Origin: Xanthobacteraceae bacterium
GTDB taxonomy: Bacteria > Pseudomonadota > Alphaproteobacteria > Rhizobiales > Xanthobacteraceae
Length of the DNA: 64,000 nucleotides
Reading direction: 5' to 3'
Assembly: GCA_023954195.1 (NCBI GenBank)
Contig: JAMLIK010000004.1
Span: 1 to 64,000 of the forward strand
Below, in pieces: positions 1 through 9,058 of this stretch; position 1 is the stretch's first letter; every line of letters starts with the position of its first letter. The position numbers and the translations under genes were made by a program. Under the pieces are notes generated by a model. It was not told the origin of the DNA. It saw nothing but the letters and a program-made list of their open reading frames with translations, and did no database searches.

Positions 1-1251
1 GGGCGGGCCCGCCCCCCCCCCCCCGCGCCCGCCGTCGCCGACAAGGGCGACACCGCCTGGATGCTGACCTCGACCTTGCTGGTGCTGCTGATGATCGTGC
101 CGGGGCTGGCGCTGTTCTACGGCGGCCTGGTGCGGGCCAAGAACATGCTCTCCGTGCTGACCCAGGTGCTGGCGGTGGCCTGTCTGTCGATGCTGATGTG
201 GGTGGCGGTGGGTTACAGCCTCGTCTTCACCGAAGGCTCGCCGTTGATCGGCGGCTTCAGCAAGGCGTTCCTCGCCGGCGTCGCCAAGGAGACCGTCAAC
301 AGCGGCGGCACCATTCCCGAATACGTGTTCTTCGCCTTCCAGATGACCTTCGCCTCGATCACTCCGGCGTTGGCGCTCGGCGCCTTCGCCGAGCGGACGC
401 GGTTCGCCGCGACGCTGCTGTTCTCGCTCCTGTGGGGCGTCTTCGTGTACTATCCGATCGCCCACATGGTCTGGCAGAGCGACGGCTACCTGATGAAGCT
501 CGGCGCGCTCGACTTCGCCGGCGGCACGGTGGTGCATATCAACGCCGGTATCGCCGGCCTGGTCGGCGCGCTGATCGCCGGCAAGCGGATCGGCTTCGGC
601 AAGGACCTGATGGCGCCGCATTCGCTGACGCTGACCTTCACCGGCGGCGCGCTGCTGTGGATCGGCTGGTTCGGCTTCAATGCCGGCTCGGCGCTCGCCG
701 CCAACGACGTCGCCGCGCTGGCGCTGGTCAACACCTTGCTCGCCACCGCCGCCGCGGCGTTGTCGTGGATGGTCGTGGAGTGGCTCGACAAGGGCAAGGC
801 GTCGCTGCTCGGCACCGTGTCCGGGGTTATCGCCGGTCTGGTGGCGATCACGCCGGCGGCGGGTCTGGTCGGCCCGCTCGGCGGCATCGTGCTCGGCCTC
901 GTCGGCGGCGCGGTGTCGTTCTTCTTCTGCACCACGGTGAAGAACGCCTTCGGCTACGACGATACCGCCGACGTGTTCGGCGTCCACGGCGTGGCCGGCA
1001 TCGTCGGCTCGATCGGCACCGGCGTCTTCGTCAGCACGTCGCTGGGCGGCGTCGGGGTCGAGAACTACAACATGGCGACCCAGGTCTGGAACCAGATCGT
1101 CGCGGTTTTGGTCGCCGTGGTCTGGTGCGGCGTGATCTCGGCGATCATCTTCAAGGTGATCGATCTCACCATCGGCCTGCGTCCCGCCACCGACGCCGAG
1201 CGCGAGGGTCTCGACATCACCGACCACGGCGAGCGCGCCTACAATATGTAA
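1..1251 (+). CDS. amtB: Ammonium transporter, 5' end missing
   Basis: Amt/Rh family channel that conducts ammonium/ammonia across the inner membrane. The reading frame is open from base 1, so the true start and signal peptide lie upstream of the window; the first internal ATG is at 61. The readable part begins with a proline/alanine-rich stretch, then the family's GDTAWML entry segment and the FYGGLVRAKN motif of the first helix, and ends in the cytoplasmic tail after about 11 hydrophobic segments. HINAGIAG, with its conserved pore histidine, and FGVHGVAG, with the second, are both visible. A strong hairpin terminator follows. In related genomes a glnK PII gene usually sits upstream; here that would lie outside the window. 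The identification is secure. Confidence 0.95.
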   Translation, partial: GRARPPPPAPAVADKGDTAWMLTSTLLVLLMIVPGLALFYGGLVRAKNMLSVLTQVLAVACLSMLMWVAVGYSLVFTEGSPLIGGFSKAFLAGVAKETVNSGGTIPEYVFFAFQMTFASITPALALGAFAERTRFAATLLFSLLWGVFVYYPIAHMVWQSDGYLMKLGALDFAGGTVVHINAGIAGLVGALIAGKRIGFGKDLMAPHSLTLTFTGGALLWIGWFGFNAGSALAANDVAALALVNTLLATAAAALSWMVVEWLDKGKASLLGTVSGVIAGLVAITPAAGLVGPLGGIVLGLVGGAVSFFFCTTVKNAFGYDDTADVFGVHGVAGIVGSIGTGVFVSTSLGGVGVENYNMATQVWNQIVAVLVAVVWCGVISAIIFKVIDLTIGLRPATDAEREGLDITDHGERAYNM

Positions 1252-1275
1252 GGGATCGCGCGAGCGACCATTTGG

Positions 1276-1304
1276 GGGCTCCGGCGCAAGCCGGGGCCCT
1301 TTTT
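1276..1304 (+). terminator. Rho-independent terminator after amtB
   Basis: A 10-bp stem (1276-1285 with 1290-1299, one G-U pair) closes a GCAA tetraloop and is followed directly by five T residues (1300-1304). It lies 25 bases after the amtB stop. Confidence 0.9.
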
Positions 1305-1429
1305 GTCGCCATGGGTCAAATGGTGGCCTCGATGGTTAATCGCGTCTTAACCTCGACGTCCCTATGTTAGGCATCCGTTTTCGCCCGGCCCCGTGATGCG
1401 GCCGGGTTCCGCGAAGGTATTGGCGTTTC

Positions 1430-2644
1430 ATGGTGATTTCGGCGACATCCGCAGCGGCGCAGCCGGCTTTCGCTTCCGGCGGGCAGCGCTCGCCGTTCGC
1501 GCGGCTGGCCGAATTGCTGGCGCCCCATGAGCCGGGCAAGCCGCTGATCGCGATGTCGCTGGGCGAGCCGCAACATCCGATACCCCCCTTCGTCGGACCC
1601 GTTTTATCCCAACATATCAACGAGTTCGGCCGCTATCCGATCGCCAGGGGGATTTTGCCGTTCCGCGCGGCGGCGGCGGGCTGGCTCGATCGGCGCTACG
1701 CCCTCGCGCATCCGGTCGATCCGGAAACCGAGGTGCTGGTGCTGAACGGCAGCCGCGAGGGGCTGTTCTTCGCCGCCATCACCGCCGCGCGCCATGTCGG
1801 GTCGCGGCCGGGCCGGCCGGCGATCCTGATGCCGAACCCGTTTTATCCGGCCTATGGCGCGGGCGCGCAGGCGGCCGATTGCGAGCCGATTCTGCTGCCG
1901 ACCACCCGCGCCAACGGCTTTCTGCCGGATCTCGACGCGCTCGACGCCGCGACACTGGCGCGCACCGTGGCGATCTATCTGGCCTCGCCCGCCAACCCGC
2001 AGGGGTCGGTGGCGTCGCGCGCCTATTGCGACCGGCTGGTGGCGCTGGCGCGGCAATACGGCTTCATGATCCTCGCCGACGAATGCTATTCGGAAATCTA
2101 TACCGAGGTCGCGCCGGGCAGCATGCTGGAAGCCGCGGGGCCGGACTTCGGCAACGTCGTGGTGTTCCAGTCGCTGTCGAAGCGCTCGAACCTGCCGGGC
2201 ATGCGGGTCGGCTTCGCCGCGGGCGATCCGAAATTCCTCGCCGCGTATCATGAGTTGCGCAACGTCGCCGCGCCGCAAGTGCCGGTGCCGCTGCAACACG
2301 TGGCGGTCGCCGCCTACAATGACGAGGTCCATGTCGAGGAGAACCGCCGGCTCTACCGGCTGAAATTCGATCTCGCCGACCAGATCCTCGGCAGCCGCTA
2401 CGGCTACAGCCGGCCGGCCGGCGGCTTCTGCCTGTGGCTCGACGTTTCGGCTTACGGCGGCGACGAGGCGGCGACGGTGAAGCTGTTTCGGGAAGGCGGC
2501 GTGCGGGTCATCCCCGGCAGCTATCTCGCCCGCCCGCAGGCCGACGGCTCGAACCCCGGCGCGGGCTATATCCGGGTGGCGATGGTGCAGGACTCCGAGA
2601 CGGCCGCCGAGGCGCTGCACCGGCTGGTCAAGGTTTTGGATTAG
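1430..2644 (+). CDS. Class I/II PLP-dependent aminotransferase
   Basis: Fold-type I aminotransferase of 404 residues, resembling the DapC/LL-diaminopimelate-like aminotransferases annotated upstream of ftsK in related bacteria. Visible features are the substrate-side SLGEPQHP motif near residue 45, an NPFYPAYG segment, the NPQG loop, LADECYSE with the PLP-ring aspartate, and SLSKRSNLPG carrying the Schiff-base lysine at about residue 251. The C-terminal arm (GAGYIRVAM) holds the carboxylate-binding arginine. The gene ends 12 bases before ftsK and is probably co-transcribed with it. The start at 1430 is the most upstream ATG and has only a weak GAAGG upstream, so a later start is possible. Exact substrate is not readable; succinyl-diaminopimelate is one option. 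Confidence 0.8.
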   Translation: MVISATSAAAQPAFASGGQRSPFARLAELLAPHEPGKPLIAMSLGEPQHPIPPFVGPVLSQHINEFGRYPIARGILPFRAAAAGWLDRRYALAHPVDPETEVLVLNGSREGLFFAAITAARHVGSRPGRPAILMPNPFYPAYGAGAQAADCEPILLPTTRANGFLPDLDALDAATLARTVAIYLASPANPQGSVASRAYCDRLVALARQYGFMILADECYSEIYTEVAPGSMLEAAGPDFGNVVVFQSLSKRSNLPGMRVGFAAGDPKFLAAYHELRNVAAPQVPVPLQHVAVAAYNDEVHVEENRRLYRLKFDLADQILGSRYGYSRPAGGFCLWLDVSAYGGDEAATVKLFREGGVRVIPGSYLARPQADGSNPGAGYIRVAMVQDSETAAEALHRLVKVLD

Positions 2645-2656
2645 GCGCGGGGGCGC

Positions 2657-5149
2657 ATGAGTATGCCGGCGATGGAACGTGTGATTCCCCTGGTCGGGCA
2701 CCTGCCCGCCTCGATCCGCGACACGCTGCTGCGGCAGTTGCGCGCGTTGGCCGGGCTCGGCCTGATCGCGCTGACGGCGGCGGCGGCGGCGGCGCTGATG
2801 ACATGGTCGGTGCAGGATCCCTCGCTCAGCCATGCCACCTCGCGGCCGATCCGCAACATCATGGGTTATCCCGGCGCGATCGGCGCCGACCTGCTGATGC
2901 AGATTCTCGGGCTCGGCGCGGTCATGCTGCTGCTGCCGGTGGCGGTGTGGGGCTGGCGCATGCTGACGCGGCGGCCGTTCGACCGCCAGGCGCTGCGGCT
3001 CGGCTGCTGGGTGCTGAGCACGGTGTTCGCCGCCGGCTTCGCGAGCTGCCTGCCGCACAACGCGGCGTGGCCGTTGCCGACCGGGCTCGGCGGCGTGGTC
3101 GGCGACGGCCTGGTGCGCGCGCCGGCGCTGCTGCTGGGGCCGCTCGGCTTCGTCTATTCGCTGCTGTTCGGCGCGATCTATCTCGCCGCGGCAATCACGG
3201 CCTTCGTGGTCGCGGCCGGTTTTGGCGCGCGCGATGCCGGCGAGGCGGCGTTGCGCGATGACGAGGACGACACGCCGCCCGGCGGCGACGATGACGCCGG
3301 CAACGACCGCCGCGCCGCGATGCTCGGCCTCGTGGTCCATGCGCTGATGAGCGCCAAGGCGCGGCTCGGCCGGCTGATGGCCGTGGCCTATCGTTCGCTC
3401 GTCTCCAGCGGCGCGGCGACGCCGGCCGCGCGTTTCGAGCGCCACGAACCCACGCTCGACGGCGCTCGCGCAAGTCCCTCGATCGCGCCCCATGACGCAA
3501 CGAACGACGCGCATGACGACGAGGAAGACGACGGCGCGGAAGAAGACATCGAGGAAGACGAAGCGCCCGTTGCCCGAGCGCCGCGTAAAAAACCCGCGCC
3601 GCGTCCGCCGGCGCGCAAGGCGCAGAGCGAATTCGAACTGCCGTCGGTCAACGTGCTGGCGGCGCCGAAGGCGTCGGACCGCGTGTCGCTCAGCAAGACC
3701 GAGCTGGACACCAATTCGCGCGCGCTGGAAGGCGTGTTGCAGGATTTCGGCGTGCGCGGTGAAATCGTGAAGGCGAGCCCCGGCCCGGTGGTCACGCTGT
3801 ACGAGCTGGAGCCCGCGCCCGGCATCAAGTCGTCGCGCGTCATCGGCCTCGCCGACGACATCGCGCGCTCGATGAGCGCCCTGTCGGCGCGCGTCGCGGT
3901 GGTGCCCGGCCGCAACGCCATCGGCATCGAACTGCCCAACGCCAAGCGCGAGAAGGTTTACCTGCGCGAGCTGCTGGTGGCCAAGGAAGCCGCCGAATCC
4001 ACCGCAAAACTGCCGCTGTGCCTCGGCAAGAACATCGGCGGCGAGTCCATCATCATCGATCTGGCGCGCACCCCGCACATGCTGATCGCCGGCACCACCG
4101 GCTCCGGCAAGTCGGTGGCCATCAACACCATGATCCTGTCGCTGGTGTACCGGCTGCGGCCGGATCAGTGCCGCCTCATCATGGTCGATCCGAAGATGCT
4201 CGAACTCTCGGTCTATGACGGCATCCCGCATCTGCTGACGCCGGTGGTGACCGATCCGAAGAAGGCCGTCGTCGCGCTGAAGTGGGCGGTGCGCGAGATG
4301 GAGGAGCGCTACAAGAAGATGGCCAAGCTCGGCGTGCGCAACATCGACGGCTACAACGCGCGGCTCGCCGAGGCGCGGGCCAAGGGCGAGGAACTGACCC
4401 GCACCGTGCACACCGGCTTCGACAAGGAAACCGGCACCGCGATCTACGAGGAAGAAAAGCTCGAACTCGAACCGCTGCCCTACATTGTCATCATCGTCGA
4501 TGAGATGGCCGACCTAATGATGGTCGCCGGCAAGGACATCGAGGGCGCGGTGCAGCGCCTGGCGCAGATGGCGCGCGCCGCCGGCCTTCACGTCATCCTC
4601 GCCACCCAGCGGCCGTCGGTGGACGTCATCACCGGCACCATCAAGGCCAATTTCCCGACCCGCATCTCGTTTCAGGTCACCTCGAAAATCGACAGCCGCA
4701 CCATCCTGGGCGAGATGGGCGCGGAGCAACTGCTCGGCCAGGGCGACATGCTCTACATGGCCGGCGGCGGCCGCGTCTCCCGCGTCCACGGCCCGTTCGT
4801 GTCGGATGAGGAAGTCGAGAAGGTGGTGCGCCACCTCAAGACGCAAGGGCAGCCGGAATATCTCGAAGCGGTCACCGCCGAGGAGTCGGCCGAGGGCGAG
4901 GACGGCGCGGTGTTCGATTCGACCGGCATGGGCTCCGACGGCGGCGGCGACCTGTTCGCGCAGGCGGTGGCGGTGGTCAAGCGCGACCGCAAGGCGTCCA
5001 CCAGCTACATCCAGCGCCGCTTGCAGATCGGCTACAACCGCGCCGCCTCGCTGATGGAGCGAATGGAGCTGGAAGGCATCGTCGGCCCGGCCAACCATGC
5101 CGGCAAGCGTGAAATCCTGGTCGATCAGGAGGAGGAAAGCCCGTTCTGA
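2657..5149 (+). CDS. ftsK: DNA translocase FtsK
   Basis: Septal DNA pump that moves chromosome termini through the closing division site and activates XerCD dimer resolution. The 830-residue protein has four predicted membrane helices in the first 190 residues. A disordered linker (about 195-335) starts acidic ([14 protein letters not shown]) and turns basic. The RecA-like motor follows, with Walker A GTTGSGKS at about 479-486 and Walker [12 protein letters not shown] near 612-622. The C-terminal winged-helix gamma domain ([16 protein letters not shown]) recognises the polar sequence motif. The linker is short compared with that of E. coli FtsK, as is normal in alphaproteobacteria. The start follows a G-rich segment 12 bases after the upstream gene. 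Confidence 0.97.
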   Translation: MSMPAMERVIPLVGHLPASIRDTLLRQLRALAGLGLIALTAAAAAALMTWSVQDPSLSHATSRPIRNIMGYPGAIGADLLMQILGLGAVMLLLPVAVWGWRMLTRRPFDRQALRLGCWVLSTVFAAGFASCLPHNAAWPLPTGLGGVVGDGLVRAPALLLGPLGFVYSLLFGAIYLAAAITAFVVAAGFGARDAGEAALRDDEDDTPPGGDDDAGNDRRAAMLGLVVHALMSAKARLGRLMAVAYRSLVSSGAATPAARFERHEPTLDGARASPSIAPHDATNDAHDDEEDDGAEEDIEEDEAPVARAPRKKPAPRPPARKAQSEFELPSVNVLAAPKASDRVSLSKTELDTNSRALEGVLQDFGVRGEIVKASPGPVVTLYELEPAPGIKSSRVIGLADDIARSMSALSARVAVVPGRNAIGIELPNAKREKVYLRELLVAKEAAESTAKLPLCLGKNIGGESIIIDLARTPHMLIAGTTGSGKSVAINTMILSLVYRLRPDQCRLIMVDPKMLELSVYDGIPHLLTPVVTDPKKAVVALKWAVREMEERYKKMAKLGVRNIDGYNARLAEARAKGEELTRTVHTGFDKETGTAIYEEEKLELEPLPYIVIIVDEMADLMMVAGKDIEGAVQRLAQMARAAGLHVILATQRPSVDVITGTIKANFPTRISFQVTSKIDSRTILGEMGAEQLLGQGDMLYMAGGGRVSRVHGPFVSDEEVEKVVRHLKTQGQPEYLEAVTAEESAEGEDGAVFDSTGMGSDGGGDLFAQAVAVVKRDRKASTSYIQRRLQIGYNRAASLMERMELEGIVGPANHAGKREILVDQEEESPF

Positions 5150-5272
5150 CAGGCGGCCAGAAGTCGCGAACAGGAGTCGCGAAATCGCCACAGCCGTCCT
5201 CTACCTCGAAGTTCCGGCCAACCAGCATTGGACAGACCCCTGAAAATCCCTCGCAAAATCCCGCCCGCCCCA

Positions 5273-6022
5273 ATGTCTTATCGCCGCTCCGGCGTCGGCC
5301 GGCCGGCCGTCGCGCTGCTGGCGGTGCTGCTGGCCGCGCCGATGGCGGCGCAGGCCGCGCCCGCCGCCAAGCCCGCGCCAAAGGCCGCCGCCGCTCCGGC
5401 GCAGGCCGCGCCGCCCAATCCGATCATTCCCGATCCGCGCAAGCGCCCCGCCGGCGGGCTGCTCATCAACTTCGACGCCAAGCAGCGCGCCGACGCCGCC
5501 AAGGTCAGCGCCTATCTGTCGTCGCTGCAAAACCTGGTCGGGCAATTCGTGCAGGTCGGGCCGGACGGCAGCCGCACCACCGGCGATTTCTACATGCACA
5601 AGCCGGGCAAGATCCGCTTCGAATACGATGCGCCGAGCAATATCTCGATCATCGCCGATGGCCAGTCGGTGGTGGTGCGCGACCGCAAGCTGGCGACGCA
5701 GGACAACTATCCGCTGTCGCAGACGCCGCTGCGCTTCCTGCTGTCGAACCGCATCGACCTGATGCAGGACACCAAGGTCGTCGCCGTCACCAGCGACGAT
5801 CTCTATATCAGCATCACCCTGGAGGAGCAGAATCCGCTGGTCGGCACCAGTCGGCTGATGCTGATGTTCGGCGTCAAGGACAACCAGCTCAAGCAATGGA
5901 CCATCACCGACCCGCAGGGCTACGACACCACGGTGGCGGTCTACAATCTCGACACTACCCAGCGGCCCGATCCGTCGATGTTCAAGATCGACTTCACCAA
6001 CTACGCCACGCCGAACCAGTAG
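5273..6022 (+). CDS. lolA: LolA-like outer-membrane lipoprotein carrier
   Basis: Periplasmic chaperone-type protein of the LolA family, expected to take lipoproteins released by LolCDE to the outer membrane. From the ATG at 5273 a signal peptide is visible (RPAVALLAVLLAAPMAAQA), then an Ala/Pro-rich spacer, then the LolA beta-fold: LVGQFVQVGPDGSRTTGDFYMHKPGKIRFEY is split here by strands, followed by a central FLLSNRIDL and a C-terminal beta-strand series. An in-frame TTG at 5228 would add 15 residues; neither start has a clear Shine-Dalgarno sequence. The position between ftsK and xth is common in this group. Lipoprotein transfer is inferred from the family; sequence similarity in LolA proteins is low. 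Confidence 0.82.
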   Translation: MSYRRSGVGRPAVALLAVLLAAPMAAQAAPAAKPAPKAAAAPAQAAPPNPIIPDPRKRPAGGLLINFDAKQRADAAKVSAYLSSLQNLVGQFVQVGPDGSRTTGDFYMHKPGKIRFEYDAPSNISIIADGQSVVVRDRKLATQDNYPLSQTPLRFLLSNRIDLMQDTKVVAVTSDDLYISITLEEQNPLVGTSRLMLMFGVKDNQLKQWTITDPQGYDTTVAVYNLDTTQRPDPSMFKIDFTNYATPNQ

Positions 6023-6038
6023 CGCGGCCTTGAATAGC

Positions 6039-6111
6039 GTCATCGCCGGGCTTGACCCGGCGATCCATCTTTCCGAAGGGATGGACACGCGGGTCGAGCC
6101 CGCGTGTGACG
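6039..6111. repeat. Paired-hairpin repeat, family A, copy 1
   Basis: Two hairpins back to back, flanked by GTCAT and TGACG. The first has stem TCGCCGGG/CCCGGCGA with loop CTTGA (6043-6063). The second has stem ACACGCGGG/CCCGCGTGT with loop TCGAG (6085-6107). ATCCATC and ATGGA lie between them. Sits between lolA and xth. Confidence 0.85.
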
Positions 6112-6127
6112 TCCGGAAAGATCATCC

Positions 6128-6943
6128 ATGCAATTGAAACTCACCACCTGGAACATCAATTCGGTGCGGCTGCGCATCGATCTGGTCGCGCGATTTCTGG
6201 AAGCGGCGCGGCCGGACGTGCTGTGCTTGCAGGAAACCAAGTGTCCGGACGACGCCTTTCCGCTGAAGCGCCTCCGGCAACTCGGCTACGACCACGTCGC
6301 GCTCAACGGCCAGAAAGGTTATCACGGCGTCGCCATCGTCTCGAAGCTGCCGTTCGAGTCGACCGACATTCGCACCTTCTGCGACAAGCTCGATTCCCGG
6401 CACGTTTCGGTCTCGTTGGGCGCCAGGGCCGATTTCAAGGCGCCGGTGGTGCTGCATAATTTCTATGTGCCGGCCGGCGGCGACATTCCCGACACGGCGC
6501 TCAATCCGAAATTCGATCACAAGCTGAAATTTCTCGACGAGATGCGCGACTGCGCGCCGCTGCATGGCGCGGGCGACGCGCGGCACATTCTGGTCGGCGA
6601 TCTCAATGTCGCCCCGCACGAGCACGACGTCTGGTCGCACAAACAGCTTCTCAAGGTGGTGTCGCATACGCCGGTCGAGACCGAGAAGCTGCTCGGCGTG
6701 CAGGCGCATGGCGGCTGGATCGATGTCGCCCGCGAGCGGATTCCTTCGCCGGAGAAAGTCTATACGTGGTGGAGTTACCGCGCCGCCGACTGGGCCGCCG
6801 CCGACCGCGGCCGCCGGCTCGATCACGTCTGGGTGTCGCCGGCGTTGCGTGACAGCGTCCGCGACTTCAGCATTTTGCGCGAGGCGCGGGGCTGGGAGCG
6901 GCCGTCCGACCATGTCCCGGTGTCGGCGGTGCTCGACCTGTGA
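6128..6943 (+). CDS. xth: Exodeoxyribonuclease III
   Basis: Exonuclease III / AP endonuclease of base-excision repair, cutting 5' of abasic sites with Mg2+. At 271 residues it has the usual family length. Motifs in order are TTWNINSVRLR (metal/DNA-binding Asn), LQETK with the catalytic glutamate near residue 36, the GYHGVAI segment, FYVPAGGD, LVGDLNVAPHEHD with the catalytic Asp and Asn, and the C-terminal RRLDHVWVS and PSDHVPV with the catalytic Asp-His pair. The ATG at 6128 follows GGAAAG. The gene stands alone on the plus strand after a repeat element, so it may have its own promoter. Confidence 0.95.
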   Translation: MQLKLTTWNINSVRLRIDLVARFLEAARPDVLCLQETKCPDDAFPLKRLRQLGYDHVALNGQKGYHGVAIVSKLPFESTDIRTFCDKLDSRHVSVSLGARADFKAPVVLHNFYVPAGGDIPDTALNPKFDHKLKFLDEMRDCAPLHGAGDARHILVGDLNVAPHEHDVWSHKQLLKVVSHTPVETEKLLGVQAHGGWIDVARERIPSPEKVYTWWSYRAADWAAADRGRRLDHVWVSPALRDSVRDFSILREARGWERPSDHVPVSAVLDL

Positions 6944-7096
6944 GGGTGCACCGGTGCGGGCGGGAAACCGGCGTCACGGCATTTTCATCACTCAAAAAGT
7001 CGTGAACGTCGGTATAGTCTGGCTCGACTATCGCTGACGCGGCGGCGCCGTCGCGGCTTCTCTCCGTCCCGTTCGCTCGCGCCCCAAGGAGGCAGC

Positions 7097-7993
7097 ATGT
7101 CGGATCGTGTATGGTTTTACGCCGACGGCGGCAAACAGCTCGGGCCGTATTCCGAAGCCCAGCTGGAAGAACTGATCGCCAGCGGCGCCGTGACCGGCAT
7201 GACCTATGTCTGGACCGACGGGATGGAGAACTGGCGGCACGCGCAGGATGTGCCCGGCCTGATGCCGGGCCAGCCGCGGCCGCCGGGGCCGCCAAACCCG
7301 GCCGGAGGGAATTTCGCGGGGGCGGGTTTCGGCCGGGAGGCGGCCGCGCCGGAGGCGTCCGGCCGATCGCTGTGGGTCGATTTCGGCATTTGGGATTTCA
7401 CCTGGCGCAGCGTGGTGCTGGCGTTGTGTGGGTTCGTCGTCTTCCCGCTGCCGTGGGTGCTGGTCTGGTATCTGAAATGGCTGGTGCCGCACATTCACGT
7501 GCGGGGCCGGCCGAATCTCGGTTTCGAGGGGACGGCGATGACCATCGTCCCGTGGTTCTTCGGCGCCGTCGTCTTGACCGCCGCGCTCGCCCTGAGCGGC
7601 AGCGAGCTGCTCGGCAATCTGTCGATCCTCGTGCAGCTGGCGCTGGACTGGCTGTTCCTGAAATGGCTGATCGAAAACCTTTCCGCCGATGGGCGGCCGC
7701 TCGGGCTCGGTTTCTCCGGCTCGATCTGGGCCTATATCGGCTGGGCCTTGCTCACGGCCGTCTCCGTGGTGACGGTGATCGGCTGGGCATGGGTCGGGGC
7801 CGCGTGGATGCGCTGGTGCTGCGGTCACATCCAGGGCACGCGCCGCGCGGTGGTCTTCAACGGCAGCGGACTGGACTTTCTGTGGCGCACGGTCGTTGTC
7901 GTCCTCGCGGCTTCTTTCATCATCCCGATTCCGTGGATGTTCCGCTGGATGATGCGCTGGATCGCCTCGCAGACCGAGCTCGTGGAGCGGTGA
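7097..7993 (+). CDS. GYF_2-domain membrane protein with DUF898-like region
   Basis: Protein of 298 residues whose function is unknown. The N-terminal 55 residues (VWFYADGGKQLGPYSEAQLEEL, read as two blocks, then a WTDGMENW end) match the GYF_2/DUF4339 domain, a presumed protein-interaction module. A Pro/Gly linker follows (about 55-85). The rest carries five or six hydrophobic helices with repeated FTWRSVV/FLWRTVV and IPWM motifs, resembling DUF898/YjgN-type inner-membrane proteins. The start has a good AAGGAGG site a few bases upstream. It converges on tesB with only 7 bases between the stops. Confidence 0.75.
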   Translation: MSDRVWFYADGGKQLGPYSEAQLEELIASGAVTGMTYVWTDGMENWRHAQDVPGLMPGQPRPPGPPNPAGGNFAGAGFGREAAAPEASGRSLWVDFGIWDFTWRSVVLALCGFVVFPLPWVLVWYLKWLVPHIHVRGRPNLGFEGTAMTIVPWFFGAVVLTAALALSGSELLGNLSILVQLALDWLFLKWLIENLSADGRPLGLGFSGSIWAYIGWALLTAVSVVTVIGWAWVGAAWMRWCCGHIQGTRRAVVFNGSGLDFLWRTVVVVLAASFIIPIPWMFRWMMRWIASQTELVER

Positions 7994-8000
7994 AGAAGCG

Positions 8001-8885
8001 TTATTTCGCCGGCTTGTCGCGGCGCTGGCGCAACGAGCCCTCCTGCGCCACCGAGGCGACGAGGGTGCCGTCCTGCCGGAAAATCTGGCCGCGCGTCAGG
8101 CCGCGTCCGTCCTGCGCGCTCGGCGAATCCTGCGCGTAGAGCAGCCACTCGTCGGCGCGGAACGGCCGGTGGAACCACATCGCATGGTCGAGGCTGGCAG
8201 GCATCATCCGCCTGTCGAACAAGGTGCGGCCGTAGCGCGCCATCGCCGCGTCGAGCAGCGAGAAATCAGAGGCGTAGGCGAGCGCGCACATGTGCAGCGC
8301 CGGATCGTCCGGCAGCTTAGCGGCGGTGCGGATCCAGATATGGATGCGGCCGTCGTCGATTTTCTCGCCGAAATAGCGGCCCAGCTCCACCGGACGCAGC
8401 TCGATCGGGCGGTCGGATTCGTAGTAGCGCCGGATGAATTCCGGCATCTCCTTGAAAAGCGGCTGCTTGGCCACTTCCTCGGCGGTCAGCATGTCCGGCG
8501 TCGGCACGTTCGGCATCGGATCCTGGTGGTCGAATACGCTGTCCTCGGCCTCATGGAACGACACCATCAGCGAAAAAATCGCGTGGCCATGCTGGATCGC
8601 GGTGACCCGACGGGTGACGTAGCTTCGGCCGTCGCGCAGCCGCTCGACCTCGTAGATGATCGGGATCGCCGGGTCGCCGGGCAGCAGGAAGTAGCAGTGC
8701 AGCGAGTGCGGCAACCGCTTTTCGACGTTCTCGACGGTGCGGCAGGCCGCCACCAGCGCCTGGCCGATCACCTGGCCGCCGAACACCCGCTGCCAGCTCG
8801 TTTGCGGGCTGACGCCGCGGAACAGATTTTCCTCCAGCGGTTCGAGGTCGAGGATCGCGAGCAGGTCGATCAGGCTTTTGGACAT
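8001..8885 (-). CDS. tesB: Acyl-CoA thioesterase II
   Basis: Double hot-dog thioesterase that hydrolyses medium- to long-chain acyl-CoAs in the cytoplasm. The 294 residues include the TesB signature FGGQVIGQALVAA in the first half, the LHCYFLLPGD strand, and in the second half the LAYASDFSLLDAAM helix and SLDHAMWFHRPFRADEW, where the conserved Asp and Thr/Ser-Gln catalytic network of the family lies. The closing YAQDSPSAQDGRGL segment is also typical. The gene is divergent from the UbiH-like hydroxylase, with a 173-base shared upstream region. Confidence 0.93.
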   Translation of the reverse strand: MSKSLIDLLAILDLEPLEENLFRGVSPQTSWQRVFGGQVIGQALVAACRTVENVEKRLPHSLHCYFLLPGDPAIPIIYEVERLRDGRSYVTRRVTAIQHGHAIFSLMVSFHEAEDSVFDHQDPMPNVPTPDMLTAEEVAKQPLFKEMPEFIRRYYESDRPIELRPVELGRYFGEKIDDGRIHIWIRTAAKLPDDPALHMCALAYASDFSLLDAAMARYGRTLFDRRMMPASLDHAMWFHRPFRADEWLLYAQDSPSAQDGRGLTRGQIFRQDGTLVASVAQEGSLRQRRDKPAK

Positions 8886-9058
8886 GGAAATCTCGTGATT
8901 CAGCCGTATGCCGGGATCGATCCGCGGGATCGATCCGTTGATGATTGCGGGCCATGACGGCGGACAGGCGCGCGTTGCCGCTGGTTGGGAAACCTGTTTC
9001 GCTCAGCTATACTGCGCTGGCAAGACTCCAGTGGCAAATCCGTTTCGGGAAAGGTGCG

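Noticed and set aside
11-25. Run of C residues at the left edge of the window
   Set aside because: The frame stays open through it and gives a proline stretch that fits the variable part between signal peptide and Amt core. It could also be a sequencing or assembly artefact, which cannot be judged from here.
1604-4411. Very long open frame on the minus strand under the aminotransferase and ftsK
   Set aside because: It is antisense to two genes with clear motifs, is rich in Arg/His/Asp/Gln as expected from GC-rich shadow frames, and shows no domain.
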